From NCBI GenBank assembly GCA_018697195.1, contig CM031879.1, forward strand, positions 30,770,834-30,834,833: 64,000 nt of DNA, in the 5' to 3' direction. Made by a program: the position numbers and the translations under genes. Shown here one piece after another: positions 1 to 11,271 of this stretch. Position 1 is the stretch's first letter; each line of letters opens with the position of its first letter. Below the pieces are notes generated by a model, which worked only from the letters and a program-made list of their open reading frames with translations, had not been told where the DNA came from and made no database searches. The DNA is from Certhia americana. Taxonomy: Eukaryota; Chordata; Aves; Passeriformes; Certhiidae.

Positions 1-3000
1 CTCCCTGTGGAGCAGCTGTGATTTAGTCCTGGACCTTGAAACTTGTCCATTTATTTATCCTGTAATTCCTTTACCCAAGTAGCAAGTGATACATTTTCCA
101 GTAAAGCCCATTCCTGAAGAAAACCGGGAAACTAGCTTGTAAGAGTAACTACAGCTCTAACTAGTATCTGTCTGCCTCCCCAGACGAGGGTCTGAAATCT
201 GCGCAGACACTTTTTTAGAAGAGGACACTGTAATTAGTCTTTTTTGTACTTGAGGAACTCAGCCTGGGAGAACTCTGTAAGAGTTGGGTTTTTTATGCAA
301 CGTGTAATTATTTCAGCAGTAGCTGTATTCTAAGACCTGTGCTCACTTCCCAAAGCTGGGTCACCAGTACCTGCTGTAGGACAGCATCCAGCTCTGCAGG
401 GCCTTTCCTTCTTCTGCCCTGGTTCCCATATACATGAGTTGGAAAGGAGCATGCATGCACTTTAGCAAGGTCCTTCAATCTGGACAATTTGGAATTGGCT
501 ATATAAGATTTTCTGCAGACAAAACATTTGTCTTTGAAGTACTGGGCACACATGAACTTGTGTCTTCTTGTAGATTTTGGTCCTGAAGAGGTAATACAGG
601 GGGAACTTTTTCTTTTTCCCTGAGCTAACAATGTGTTTGCCTGAAAATTTAAAAAGAAATTAATAAAAAGAAGCTTTTTGTCAACTTAGGTTCTTATACA
701 AATGAACAAAATCCTTTCCACCTTCTGTATCATCTCCACTTTTGTCATCTAATTGAATTTAAAATGCTTGAATTCTAGTGACACCAGTACAAACAACAGA
801 GTACAGACTCATCTATTCAATCATGTTTTACATTACAATATAAGTATTCAAAACAAAAAATATGAAAGTAACCACTCTAGAACATGAATAAGTGCTCAGT
901 TACAAGTTTTAACAATACTAGAAGTATATAGTGGAAAGCTGATTGCACATTCCTTCTTTGCTTATGTCCTTCATACACTATGTATAATAGAAAAATATTT
1001 TAGTTTTGTTCACTCCTTAAAGCTTTTCATAGACACAACTTATTAAATTAAGACATTTTGGATTTTTTAAAGTATATTTAGTATTACCAAATACATTTCT
1101 GACCCTCCAAAATCTAGACAAGCAAAAAAACCCAAATGCTTCTGATCAAACAAATATGCAGGTTTATTAGAGCAAGTTTCCATGTTCTAAACTTGCAATG
1201 GTTTCACAATTTTTTGTTTCCTTCTGTTTTCATTAGGACACCCTCACAATAACCCAAAGTAGCTTTTAAAAAAATATCTCTGCAGATGAACAATTAAAAA
1301 ATTTTGGCTGTATCTTCCAACATTACAATTATGTGGAAAAAGTAAGTATTTTTAAAAAATGTCTGGAAAGCAAATGTTGATAAATTGTGTTGTCATTTCA
1401 ATTACAGAAACTATAGGACACTCTCAGGGGAAATTTATGCTGACAAGCCCCAAGTGTAAGCCTAGAATTTGTAACGTATTTTTAAAAAAACCTAAATTTA
1501 TACTTTGGGTCTGTTTGCTTTAATACATATACTGGTCATTACCCAGTTCATTTTTATTATTTTTATTTTCAACAATATTCTACACACATTTTTTCATAAT
1601 CTTTTCTGTCTGAATGCAAAGTGTAGTGGAAAAACCATTCAATTATGCAAACATGAAAATTCTGTTAGTACAGCTAATTGTTTTTTAATACAGATTTCAT
1701 GTACAAAGTAGTAGCACAAACATAAAATTAGGCAAAGGATAGTGTACTTAATTTGAAACACTTGCAGTTTCAGTAACTGTGAATTACCTACTCGCAAAAT
1801 ATACACAGTACACATAATGTGCACAAACACACACACAACATCACTGCATGCATTTTTTTAACTAAAATATAGCTTCAGCTTCACAAACCTTCGTCCTGAG
1901 TTGGTGAGAGCTGTAGTCACATTTCTATATTAAAGGTTATCAAAAAGAGAGTCTGTTAAATATAAGCCATTCCACCACACTGTCCTCTGGGTTCTAGTGC
2001 TTTGAACAGCAAACACAAGAAAAGAAGAGAATGGAGCCAAGATTTTCTTAAGTGATAAAACTAATTTTTGTTTAGGTATAATATCCCCTATTCTTTGCCC
2101 AAAATAATCAGTGGGGAGCTTTTGGAGTGGTTTAAGATGATCTTATTCTGCACCTAACTCTATTAATTTCTGCTACCATTATTGAAACACGCATGGACAC
2201 CATCCTCAGTGAAAGCCATCTGCAATCTCCTCAAGCAATTAGAAAAGTTTGTTAGGTTTTGGTGAGAAAGAAAGAAAAAAAGAAAGAAACCTGCTGCTGA
2301 GCTTCCTCCTTGCATGCACATTATGCAGCCATGCTCGTGTCCCACTGCTCCAGCAGCCAGCTGGGACGGTGTCAGCAGTCCTGCAGGGGAACACCTGGAT
2401 TTTAGGATCTGGTAAGCTCAGGGAAACAGAGCAGACAGGTAGCTGTACTTCTCAAAATGACTCTCAAGACTTAAAAATTCAGCAAAACTTATTCAAGGAG
2501 CTTTAAAACCCAACCTCAATATAAGAGACAGGCTCCAAAGAAAGATGTAATGGGATTGTTTGCCATATAAATGAACTACAGTCAACTTAGCAAGTATTGT
2601 ATTGAAAACAAGCACACCTTGAATGCTTTGTAATCAGCAAATGTGTTGTCATGACTTTTTATTGCAGTTTACTGACAACTTCTAAGACTATATATGTCAT
2701 ATATGTTATGAGTAGGCAAAAGACAAGTCAATAACATTGGCAATTTTTATGTTTCCAGAAGACTTGTAAGATTGATTCTCAAATTTGTGTCTTGAAATAC
2801 ACTGGTTCTACAGCTCTTACCAAACGACTACACTCTCCTGAGCTCATAAACTATTTTCTTGACAACAAAGCAACATAGCTTGATCCTAGATGTCTTAGTG
2901 AATCAAAAAAAGAAAAGATGGCATTCCTAGCAATAAAGCAAGTGGTTCTGGTATTCATTATGAGTTTTCCTGGTGTAACTGTAACAGTGCTGAGCTAATC

Positions 3001-3065
3001 ATAGCATATCGTACTTATTTATCAATATATTTTTAAAGTTACTTAAAAAAATGAAAGTACGTGCA
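1..3065. other. AT-rich flank downstream of AVPR1A, no gene seen
   Basis: I see no coding region, RNA gene or clear transposon. The longest minus-strand frame (308-631, 107 aa) has several Cys and Lys residues but no recognised domain pattern, no family match and no supporting splice sites. A short purine-rich GAAA-type stretch lies at about 2264-2290. Distal AVPR1A 3' UTR could extend into this region. Confidence 0.6.
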
Positions 3066-3068
3066 ACA

Positions 3069-3097
3069 ACACACACACACACACATACACACACACA
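3069..3097. repeat. (CA)n dinucleotide microsatellite
   Basis: A run of about 14 CA units with one T interruption (ACATAC). It lies about 0.7 kb past the AVPR1A stop codon and would read (TG)n in any extended 3' UTR. Confidence 0.9.
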
Positions 3098-3565
3098 AAT
3101 ATGCTGTATAATTTCCATCAACCTGAAGAGGAAATGTCACCCTTAAAATGAAACCCCACAATACAAATACAGACATCGACAGCACTAAAAGATTTGCCTT
3201 CACAAGGGCTGTTAAATTTCAGTGTCTGAGAACTGCTAGACCTTTACAAGATGAAGCATCATGAGCAACTGAATTCCAACAACTCAGAGTCTGTCTAACC
3301 CCATTCCTTATCTGGATAGCCAAGGCATTTTTCCCAACTCCTTTCTTTTAATGTTTAAGACTAAACTGCAAATTTGCTCATGTTGTCTTCTTTCCCTGTG
3401 ACTTCAACAGACAATCTTTTTATGCATTAACACTAGAGAGTGGAGCTACCCCAATACATGACAACTCCATTATTTTTACTGCTTTAAACAGCAAGCAAAC
3501 AATGCACTTAGTATTTTAGAAACAGACAAAAAAATAAAATAAATTCTTTTTTAAAAAATAATTGC

Positions 3566-3795
3566 TTTATTGTTGCCACACGTTCCTGATCAGTTGCCCA
3601 AATCCTAAGTAACTTTCAGAAAACAATTTACATACTGCAGCATAGCTTATCAAGCAAGGTGGCACTTTTTGTCTCATGGCCAACTTAGTCATTCCTTGGT
3701 ACCATGACGGTGCCCTGGACTGGCATGAAGTGCCATGCCACAAACTCCCCAAACACTGTGAGGGACTGCAAGCCCTGCCTGCCCTGAGGCCTGTC
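3566..3795 (-). other. AVPR1A: AVPR1A 3' UTR with candidate poly(A) signal
   Basis: Minus-strand sequence downstream of the stop codon. A canonical AATAAA lies at 3571-3566, followed by A/T-rich sequence with T runs. This is the first canonical signal I found after the stop, giving a minimum 3' UTR of about 250 nt. Longer transcripts using more distal sites are possible, because the flank is rich in AATAAA-like sequence. Confidence 0.45.
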
Positions 3796-4079
3796 TCATG
3801 TTGGAATGGGGATGAAGCTGGTTGATTTGGAGTGGGGCATCTCTCTCCATGTGTTTAGGCTGTGCGTTGGGCTTCTGTTGTTGGTGAAAGAAGTCTGTCT
3901 CCTGCTATTGCTGTTTGAATCTTCTTTACTCAGTGTTTGCTTTATTTTTTGGCAGCAAGGGAAGCTCTGCAGGCAGTCTTGGAGGAGGTGCCCACTGAAG
4001 AACATGTAGATCCATGGGTTACAGCAACTGTTCAGGCTGGCCAGCAGAGCCGTAACAGTAGTCGCAGTGTTTTCAGAAT
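3796..4079 (-). CDS. AVPR1A: Vasotocin/vasopressin V1a receptor, coding exon 2 (TM7 and C-tail)
   Basis: This exon supplies the last two bases of codon 337 (Asp, made from G plus AT) and residues 338-430, ending in TGA at 3798-3796. It opens with DSENTATTV, the extracellular start of TM7. It then carries the NPWIY form of the NPxxY motif at 357-361 and the V1a-typical helix-8 segment beginning [11 protein letters not shown]. Cys378 and Cys379 are likely palmitoylation sites by family analogy. A Ser/Thr-rich tail with SRRQTSF and NNRSP follows. The acceptor is a pyrimidine tract followed by AG at 4081-4080. An ATG-initiated reading would begin only at Met362, so a plain ORF view hides the TM7 coding part. 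No frameshift or premature stop is visible. Confidence 0.95.
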
Positions 4080-5826
4080 CTGGGGAGGGGGAGAGAAAGC
4101 TATTTAATCATCAAAAGAACATTTCCACCATTCAGTCAATTGCTTCATTAACCACTGGATTTCTTGCCCTGAATATTTGAGTTCTAAATGTTGAGCTGCA
4201 GCATTTGAAACAAATAATGAGAACATAATTGGTAAAGGTCTTATTTATGTAAGGCTGCCACTGAAGTCAATGGGAATTTCTCTGAACAGACTTCAAAAAG
4301 CTGTGACAGAGTAAGTTATGGGGTAATCCATCCAAAATAATGATTTAGTCACATTTCCACTGATGTGTATCCATGTGTTGATAAGCTCCTGCTTTAAATA
4401 CTGAAAAGTCTTTTCCAGACCCTGGGAGACAATGGTAGGATTTCCACTGCTTTCAACAACACTGAATTTTGTGCATATATTTGCATGCTGAAAAGTACTG
4501 AATGCTGAACCAACTACTGGATTGTCCATCAAATCTGGATTTTGGAGGTTGAATAAATTTTACTTAAGGGAAAATTGGGACTTAGCACTATAGCATGAAA
4601 AAAGTATCCTTCAATAACAAATTAATAGTTAAGTTAAATACTCTAAATATGTATTTAGTCTAATCAATTATTAGTGACTTTTCTTTATAAATATTGAATC
4701 TTCAAAGAAGTATAATTACTGTGTTCTGCAGTTCCACAGATTTAAAAAATCTCTTCAAGCAAACCTACCAAATACCCATCTGTTCAATTAGATTTAGTTT
4801 CCTTTGAAGTAAAAAAGAAATAAAATTTTAAATTTAAAAATTTTATTTCTCTATAGAGATCTGCATTATAAACTTGACATTAGTTCCATACTGGACGCAA
4901 TCAATGCTTTCACTACAATACGTGATAATTTGGGGATGTTAAGAAAAATCCAGAAATTATGGATTCCAAGATTTTGATTTGCTGCTCTCTCATTATGAGG
5001 AAACAGAATATATGTCACTATGCTGCATGTCATTACCTACGTGATGGCTTAAACTCACCAATTTTTCTTTTCAGCCGTGTGTAACAGCGGGACAGATATC
5101 TCTAAAGTCTAAATTGGCACTGATTCATGAAAACCGGCGACTTGTCTAATGGAGCTACTCAGAAATGACTGCCTTGCTAAGAGGAAGGGTTCGTGGTGTG
5201 CTCAACCCTATTACTAGATAGCAGATACAGGAAAGACGACGTAAGAAGTCCTCTCTTCATCTAACTGCTCCGACGTGTGTGTGCATGCTCCTCAACAATA
5301 CTAAACATTTCTAAAGTTTTCTTATCGTCAGCTGCAAATGGACAAAAACGTTGCTGGTTCAAATTACGGCAGCAAATACTCCGGCTCGTTTTGCTCGGGA
5401 TGAGAAGGCTGCGGCTGCTGTTCCTCTGTCTCTGGAGGCTCAGCTGCCGCCAGCAGCCGCTCCGGGACAGGCCGAGCCGAGCGCCGCGGCCGCCGCCGCT
5501 CGGGGCCGCCGGGCTCGGCAGAACTGACCGGGGCAGGCGGGGTGGCCCCAAGGGCGGCGGCTGCCCAGAGCTGTCTCTTTTGAGAGAGACAAACTCAGAG
5601 AGATTAACTCAGCTCTCTGAGTGTCCTCACAAGGACACTCAGCCTCCATTCCCCAGACGGAGAGGGACCTGTCCGGGGCCGGGAGGGCGCGCCCCGTTCC
5701 TGCTCTCCGCTTCCTCGCCCCGTTTTCCCCACGCTCGGCTCAGCGCTGCGCAGCGCCCCGGGACAGCCGGCTGCGCTCCCAACGCGTGCGGGGCGGCCGC
5801 TGGGGACAAGCGGCGGCGTCACCTAC
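4080..5826 (-). other. AVPR1A: AVPR1A intron (phase 1, 1,747 bp)
   Basis: The donor reads G|GTAGGTGA at 5827/5826 and the acceptor CTCCCCAG|ATTCTG at 4080/4079. Only this donor restores Asp337 and the family reading frame; using the next GT four bases later would shift the frame. The intron position, just before TM7, matches the single coding intron known for vasopressin/oxytocin-family receptors. The exon-1-proximal third (about 5395-5826) is part of the CpG island and the rest is AT-rich. It contains a perfect 14-bp inverted repeat at 4816-4850. Short open frames here have no recognisable product. Confidence 0.93.
4816..4850. repeat. Perfect 14-bp AT-rich inverted repeat in AVPR1A intron
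   Basis: AGAAATAAAATTTT (4816-4829), spacer AAATTTA, AAAATTTTATTTCT (4837-4850). Confidence 0.85.
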
Positions 5827-6835
5827 CGACCCAGGGGAAGCGCTGGTCCCAGACGGACCACATCTGGATGGTGAAGAAGGGCGCCCAGCAAACGACGTAC
5901 ACCGAGACGATGACGAAGGTCATCTTGACGGTGCGGATCTTGGCGCGGGAGATGGTTTTGACGTTGCTGACACAAGGGGCGAGCAGCAGCCCTCGTTGCG
6001 GGCCACCATCATAACCCGCCCGCCGCCCGCCGCCCGCTGCTGCCGCCTCCCCCGGGCGCGTCTTGCCCCGGACGTTGCGCCAGATGCGGTAGCAGATGAA
6101 GCCGTAGCAGATGATGAGGATGAGGACAGGCGCGATGAAGATGCCGCCGGTGATCCAAGTGATGTAGGCGCGCGGTCCCCAGGGCATGATGAAGTGCGCC
6201 CAGCAGTCGTACACCTGCGAGCCGCGTTCCACTTCGCTGAGGGAGAATATGAAGTACTGCGGGGTGCTGAGCAGCAGGCTGAGCGCCCAGGCCGCCGCGA
6301 TCATCCCGTACGAGCGCTTGGTGGGCTGCTGCAGCGTCTTCAGCGGGTGGCAGACGGCGATGTAGCGGTCGGCGGTCATGGCCACCAGCATATACGCCGA
6401 GGCGAACATGCCGAAGACCTGCAGGTGCTTGACGACGCGGCAGAGCCCGTCGGGGCCGTGGAAGCGGTGGGTCACCTCCCAGCAGAGCTGGGGCAGCACC
6501 TGGAAGAAGGCCACCACCAGGTCAGCCAGGCTGAGGTGGCGGATGAAGAGGTGCATGCGGGACGCCTTGCGCGGCGTGCGCCGCAGGGCCAGCAGCACGC
6601 TGCCGTTCCCCACCACCGCCACCGCGAAGGTGACGGCCAGCACCGCGATCTCCAGCTTCGCCAGCTCCTCGTCCCGCCCGAAGGGGTCCCAGCCGCCCAG
6701 GCTGCCGTTCGGCGACCCCGACCACGCCTCGGGACTGGGGCTGCTGCCGCTGCCGGGCTCCGCCGCCCGCCACCGGCTGCCATTCCCGGGAGAAGGCACA
6801 GCCCGGGGGGAGCCGGCGCCGCCGGCGAGGCGCAT
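5827..6835 (-). CDS. AVPR1A: Vasotocin/vasopressin V1a receptor, coding exon 1
   Basis: Plasma-membrane class A GPCR for arginine vasotocin (the bird vasopressin); V1a receptors of this family signal through Gq/phospholipase C. This exon encodes residues 1-336 plus one base of codon 337. Visible features: a glycine/serine-rich N-terminus with two N-glycosylation sequons (Asn18, Asn43); TM1 with Asn77; TM2 with Asp105; Cys132 and Cys211 for the extracellular disulfide; the family ligand-pocket residues Lys136 and Gln139; the DRY motif at 156-158; Trp183 in TM4; Pro236 in TM5; and CWAP at 316-319 in TM6. The MRL start, the [10 protein letters not shown] stretch before TM1 and the LLLAPC motif in loop 3 identify V1a rather than V1b, V2 or the oxytocin/mesotocin receptor. 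The start codon context is weak (T at -3, C at +4), but the position matches the family. Open reading continues three codons into the intron (GGT AGG TGA), so the naive ORF ends falsely at 5819. Joined protein is 430 aa, close to family length. Confidence 0.96.
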
Positions 6836-6930
6836 GGAGGGGGCTGCGCGGTGGGGCCCGGCCCGGCCGAACCCCGCACCGTCCGCTCGCCCGCCTTTCC
6901 CCTCCGGTGGCCCAGAGCGCCGGGCCAGGT

Positions 6931-6940
6931 GCCTTTATCC
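6931..6940 (-). promoter_or_regulatory. Candidate TATA-like element upstream of AVPR1A
   Basis: On the minus strand the sequence reads GGATAAAGGC, the only AT-rich hexamer I noticed in the GC-rich stretch just above the start codon. It lies about 100 bp before the ATG, so initiation 25-30 bp downstream would give a 5' UTR of about 70 nt. CpG-island promoters often lack a TATA box, so this is tentative. Confidence 0.25.
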
Positions 6941-7199
6941 CCCCGGCCGCGGGAGGCGAGGCGAGGCGAGGGGGAGCTCCCGCGCCAGTGGCTGCCCAGC
7001 GCCTGACGCCAGCCCCCTCCTTCCCCGGCAGCCGCCGCCCGCTCGCCCCGCCACGGGACCGGGGCCGCTCCGCCCCGAAAGCGCTGTGCCACCGACAGAG
7101 CCCTCCCGGCCCCGCCGAGCCCCGCGCCAAGGGCTGCCCGGGCCGGAACGGTGCTCCCGAGGAGCTCCCTCACGGTCAGGTAAAGCAGCACTTAAAATT

Positions 7200-10100
7200 A
7201 ATTACGAGTGAAATTGCCGTAATCATGCGGAGCAAATGGAGGTCTTGTCAGCATCAGCCTTCACACCCCGATCTGGCTTCTGGCCAAGGCAAAGTGACGC
7301 GTTGGTAAGAGGGGCTGGTTTGATCCTGAGAGAGCCCGCATGGGCCTTTGGCATTTCATTGTCACGCTGGGATCAATCCCAGAGAAGTGAATTATTATTA
7401 GAAAAAAGAGCAGAGTTTCAAAGCAGCCTAATTTTTCTGAAGGTTTCAAGACTTCGTGTCAGACAATAAATGTCATCCAAACCTTAGCACAGGTCTAAAC
7501 CACACGTTTCTGCAAGTGCAAGCAAAATCTCCACATTTACTGGAGAGTTTCTGGCAGTAGGCCATTAAAATTCCTGGTTTAAACATGGTTTAGATGAAGA
7601 GTTTTCCTGCTCTTGGTAGAACGAATGGAATGGTGAAAATATTGGTCCCATTGCCATGAGTGTGGATTATATCCTGATTTCACTGGAACCTGAATTTGAC
7701 CCTTCATTAAGAAACTCCTTCCTTCAACCACACAAAAACACATAAGATCACAACAAAGAAATATTGAATTAGATACCAGCCTTACTGGTAGGAGATCCCT
7801 AGATCTCATCATAGGCAATTACAGTTAAATTCAGTTACCAGAAATATGTGATTTTACAGGGAGAAGAAAAAATTGGGAAGAATGAAAGATTAAATCTTAA
7901 CTTCTTTAATGAAAAAGATACTTCCAAAGTTTTTTACTCTAGAAGAGTTTTAAAGTTTAAAATACAAGATGATAGGCTTCTGAAGATGTTAGCATTGTGC
8001 AAGGCTTTATCACAGATTTTGTGCTTCTTTCTGGGCTTGTTAGCTCTTGAGAGGGTATGTGCACCCACCCCAGTCTGTCACTACCCTTCCTTTGCTTGGG
8101 GATCAGTGACAGGAGTTTAGGAGGACACCTGCTCCTACAGTGCAAATAGTTGTCATGAGTTTTCCAATTAAAACTGCAAACCCTCCCAAAACCTGGAAAT
8201 ACAGACAATAAATGTGGCTATCCCAAGTTTCTAGCAAACTTGTTTCTTTAAATATGCTTTTGTTCCAAAGCATGATTTTTATGAACAGTTCAGTGCACTA
8301 TTCACAGGTTAGTGCCTGTTTAATGTATAAGACCTGGGAAACTGGTGGCTGTGACTGCAGGTTTCAGGTCAAATAGAGAGGGGAAATTAAAGCTGCTTAT
8401 TTGCTTATCACAAATCTCACAACACTGCACCACTACCAAGGCTTCTTTCAAGTTCCTTGACTATCTCTCTGACATGATTCACAGGAGGTGAATGTTACAT
8501 AAATGAAGTGTTACTCAGGAAACTCTGCTAACAGATTTTCTGCTGTGCAAACTACGCAAGGATCATAAAGCTCTGTTGACTGCTGAGTATGTCATCCATT
8601 AACAGAAGAGATGATACTCAGGTTTGACAGAGACATATTTTTAGCAGCCAGACAGTAAGATAAACGTGGTTGAATTAGTTCAGGGTACTAGGAGTTTTTT
8701 AAGCCCACATCAACTCAGAAAAACTCCTTTTCCAACCCATTCTTTGTTCCTCCAAATGGCATTTATAAGGATGTTTCCAGAGCAAAGAGCTGGAAAGTTG
8801 CCTGAATATCATTGCACAAGGCTGTACCTAGTGATAACCTTGTTAAGCATGATACCAATAATCATTTTTACTGTGTTTTACTATATCAGGCAGAAATAAT
8901 CTAGGCAAGTCTTGATGTATTTGTCTCATTTCCCAAACTGGTCAAAATTGATGTTTTTATAGATAGCATGCCTAAAGAGGCTGTTGCAAATTGCTTTGTT
9001 TTAAAAAACCTAAGTAAGTCAGTAGAGAATTTTATTTAACTATTAGTTAAAAAATACCCTCCAGACAAATTCACAACTCCTAAGGTTTCTATACTAGATT
9101 AATCAGCATCTAGTCTGATCTTTGTTGATTAATTATAAGAGAATTGGTGTACTTCAAATTAATCAGTATTGTAGAATATCCTTCCAAAGAGAAAAATTGC
9201 CACTGGGGAGGCTGGTAGAGGAAATTAATATTTTTGCCCTGTTGGTTGGAGCTGAACTTTCAGTAAAGAAAATTGAGACTGTTCTTACAAGAAACCTTTA
9301 TTTGTTCTCACTAGGCACACAGCTTTCTATAGAACTAAGAATGGTAAGGATTTTTAGCATGTTCTCTGCTGCCATACCAGTTTCTGTAAAAGTGCTTGAA
9401 GGTTGACAGATATCTTTCTGAATGCTGACATCATTGAAGACTGAATGGCTGCTGTAAAGTACTCAAAAATCTAACTGGAACATGATCCATTGTGTTGCCA
9501 AAGGCAGCTGTTTCCTGTTCATTGCTGATGTGGTGGTGACTTTACCTCCAGACTTTGCCTCTTCTTCCAGGGAAAAGAAATGCTCTGAGTAAGTAAAAGA
9601 CTCAAGATTTTAATCCTGGGAATCTGATGATGATTTGTATTCTGCAATATATCTTTTAAACAAAAAAGGGTGGGGGTGGGGGGTGGAGGCTTTCAGCATA
9701 ATCTGCTTCAGGAAAACTGGTTGTTTGGAATTTTAGTCAAACTATGGTTGCCTGCCAGGTTTTGTGAAGGGTTGCTCTAGCAATCAGAGTTGCAAAAATC
9801 AATATAAGCAAAAAAAGTCAGGATTTCAAATAAATTCCTCATGCAGTATAAGGGTTAAAGCACTGCTAAAAAAAGAGGTCTGTTTATTTGTAGAGGACTC
9901 AGCTGCCTTGTTAAAAAGCACATAAAACATGTACATAGATATGAACAGCTGTCTCCTGCAATCTCTCTCCAAGTTCAAAGTATCTGTAATGTTCCCTTTG
10001 ACTGACACAATTTAGTAAATAAGGATGAGTTTGATAGGCCTTCCCAGAGAGCCACAAGACGTAGATGCTCCAGATCCCAACCTTTAAAATCACATCTATG

Positions 10101-10686
10101 GGAACCAAGCATGGGAAAAAGCCCATGTGCTGAGTGAGGGACTACTGAAAGCTGGGGTCACTGGGAAGGCAAGCAGACACACCACACGTTTGCCATTGCT
10201 GAGAAGAAATGCCACCTGAAGGCAGACAGTAGCACACAAAGCCCACAAAGCAGACTCCTGAAAAAATGCCTTAGTAGCCCTCTATTGATCTAGCTCTTGG
10301 GCTACCAGAGCAAAATCAAGTGAAGAATTGACCTATACTACCTTCAAAATAGATTACAAGTTTGAATTTAGGATTCTGAAAAGACTGTAGTACAAGACTA
10401 AGAGACAAGTGAGACTAAGGGCCAACTCATACTCTGGAAAACGCAAAATTTAAAAAGCATCTGTAAGAGACAGAAATTTAAGATTAGCCCTCAACATTCA
10501 GTCTGCAAAAGCACAGTTTAGTGTTTGGAAATGTCGATAAGTGGCCAGGAAAAAAAGATCTTTAAGGTTATGCCCCAAGTGTTCCTTTGCTTGTTAACTG
10601 AAAGCATAATTAGATTCTGGTATTTGTATACACAGGAAGTCATGTTTGGCCATCCCTGTCATACTGCATTTCTTTTCATGATGGCG
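7200..10686. other. Proximal 5' flank of AVPR1A, no gene seen
   Basis: Non-coding, AT-rich DNA upstream of the receptor promoter. The open frames are under 100 codons and none shows a recognisable domain. A G-rich run at 9668-9686 (G-tracts of 3, 5, 6 and 2) is the only local oddity noticed. Confidence 0.6.
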
Positions 10687-11266
10687 TGCCATGATTTAAC
10701 CACAGTCAACAACTGAGCACCAGCAGCTGCTCACTCAGTCCTCCCCAGTGGGATGGGGGCAAGAATCAGAAGGGAAAACACATGGGTTGAGATAAAGACA
10801 GTTTAATAGGTAAAGCAAAAGCTTTGCACGCAAGCAAAGCAAAGCAAGGAATTCATGCACCACTTCCCATGGGAAGGCAGGTGTTCAGCCATTTCCAGGA
10901 GAGCAGAGCTCTGTCACGCACAGCAGTGACTTGGGAAGACAAATGCCATCACTCTGAACATCCTGTTCTTCCTCCTTTGTTTCCCAACCTTACATGCTGA
11001 ACATGAAATCACATGGCATGGGATATCCCTGGGGTCAGCTGGGGGCAGCTGTGCTAGCTGTATCCCCACCCAGCCCCTTATGCACCCAGTCCACTCACTG
11101 GTGGGGTGTCCTGAGAAACAGAAAAGACCTCAACTCTGTCTAAGTGCTGATCAGCAGTAACAAAAACATCCCTGTTATCAACAATGATTCCAGCATAAAT
11201 CCAAAACATAGCCACGTACAAGCTACTGTGGAGAAAAATAACTTTATCCCAGCCAAAACCAACACA
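10687..11266 (-). mobile_element. Solo LTR of an avian endogenous retrovirus, minus strand
   Basis: A 580-bp element bounded by TG and CA. On the plus strand it opens with a diverged 'TGNCRTGRTTTAACC' end and closes with 'CCAGCCAAAACCAACACA', the two ends of an LTR very common in bird genomes (recognised from memory). Internal landmarks include GTTGAGATAAAGACAG and ACTTCCCATGGG. The flanks are TGGCG (10682-10686) and TGGAG (11267-11271), a 5-bp target-site duplication with one mismatch. No retroviral coding sequence flanks it, so it is a solo LTR. It lies about 3.9 kb upstream of the AVPR1A start codon in the same orientation as the gene. The family class (ERVL or ERVK) is uncertain. Confidence 0.85.
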
Positions 11267-11271
11267 TGGAG

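Larger units (their letters stand above)
5395..7190. promoter_or_regulatory. CpG island over AVPR1A exon 1, 5' UTR and promoter
   Basis: Dense G+C and CpG, including GGCGG/CCGCC boxes and poly-C or poly-G runs, start abruptly near 5395 and end near 7190, against an AT-rich background on both sides. The island covers all of exon 1, its upstream flank and the donor-side end of the intron. Most long open frames here on either strand are shadows that arise because GC-rich DNA has few stop codons. The segment upstream of the start codon (6836-7190) is the likely 5' UTR and core promoter. It contains a short AGGCG tandem (about 6954-6971). Confidence 0.85.

Noticed and set aside
308..631. 107-codon minus-strand frame with several Cys and Lys
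   Set aside because: No coherent zinc-binding spacing, family resemblance or splice context; treated as chance.
5621..7006. 461-codon plus-strand frame and other long frames over the GC-rich island
   Set aside because: They are shadows of AVPR1A exon 1 and its GC-rich leader. The minus-strand frame has clear GPCR motifs and these have none.
9668..9686. G-rich run as a G-quadruplex
   Set aside because: Only three tracts have three or more Gs, so a stable three-tetrad intramolecular structure is not clearly possible.
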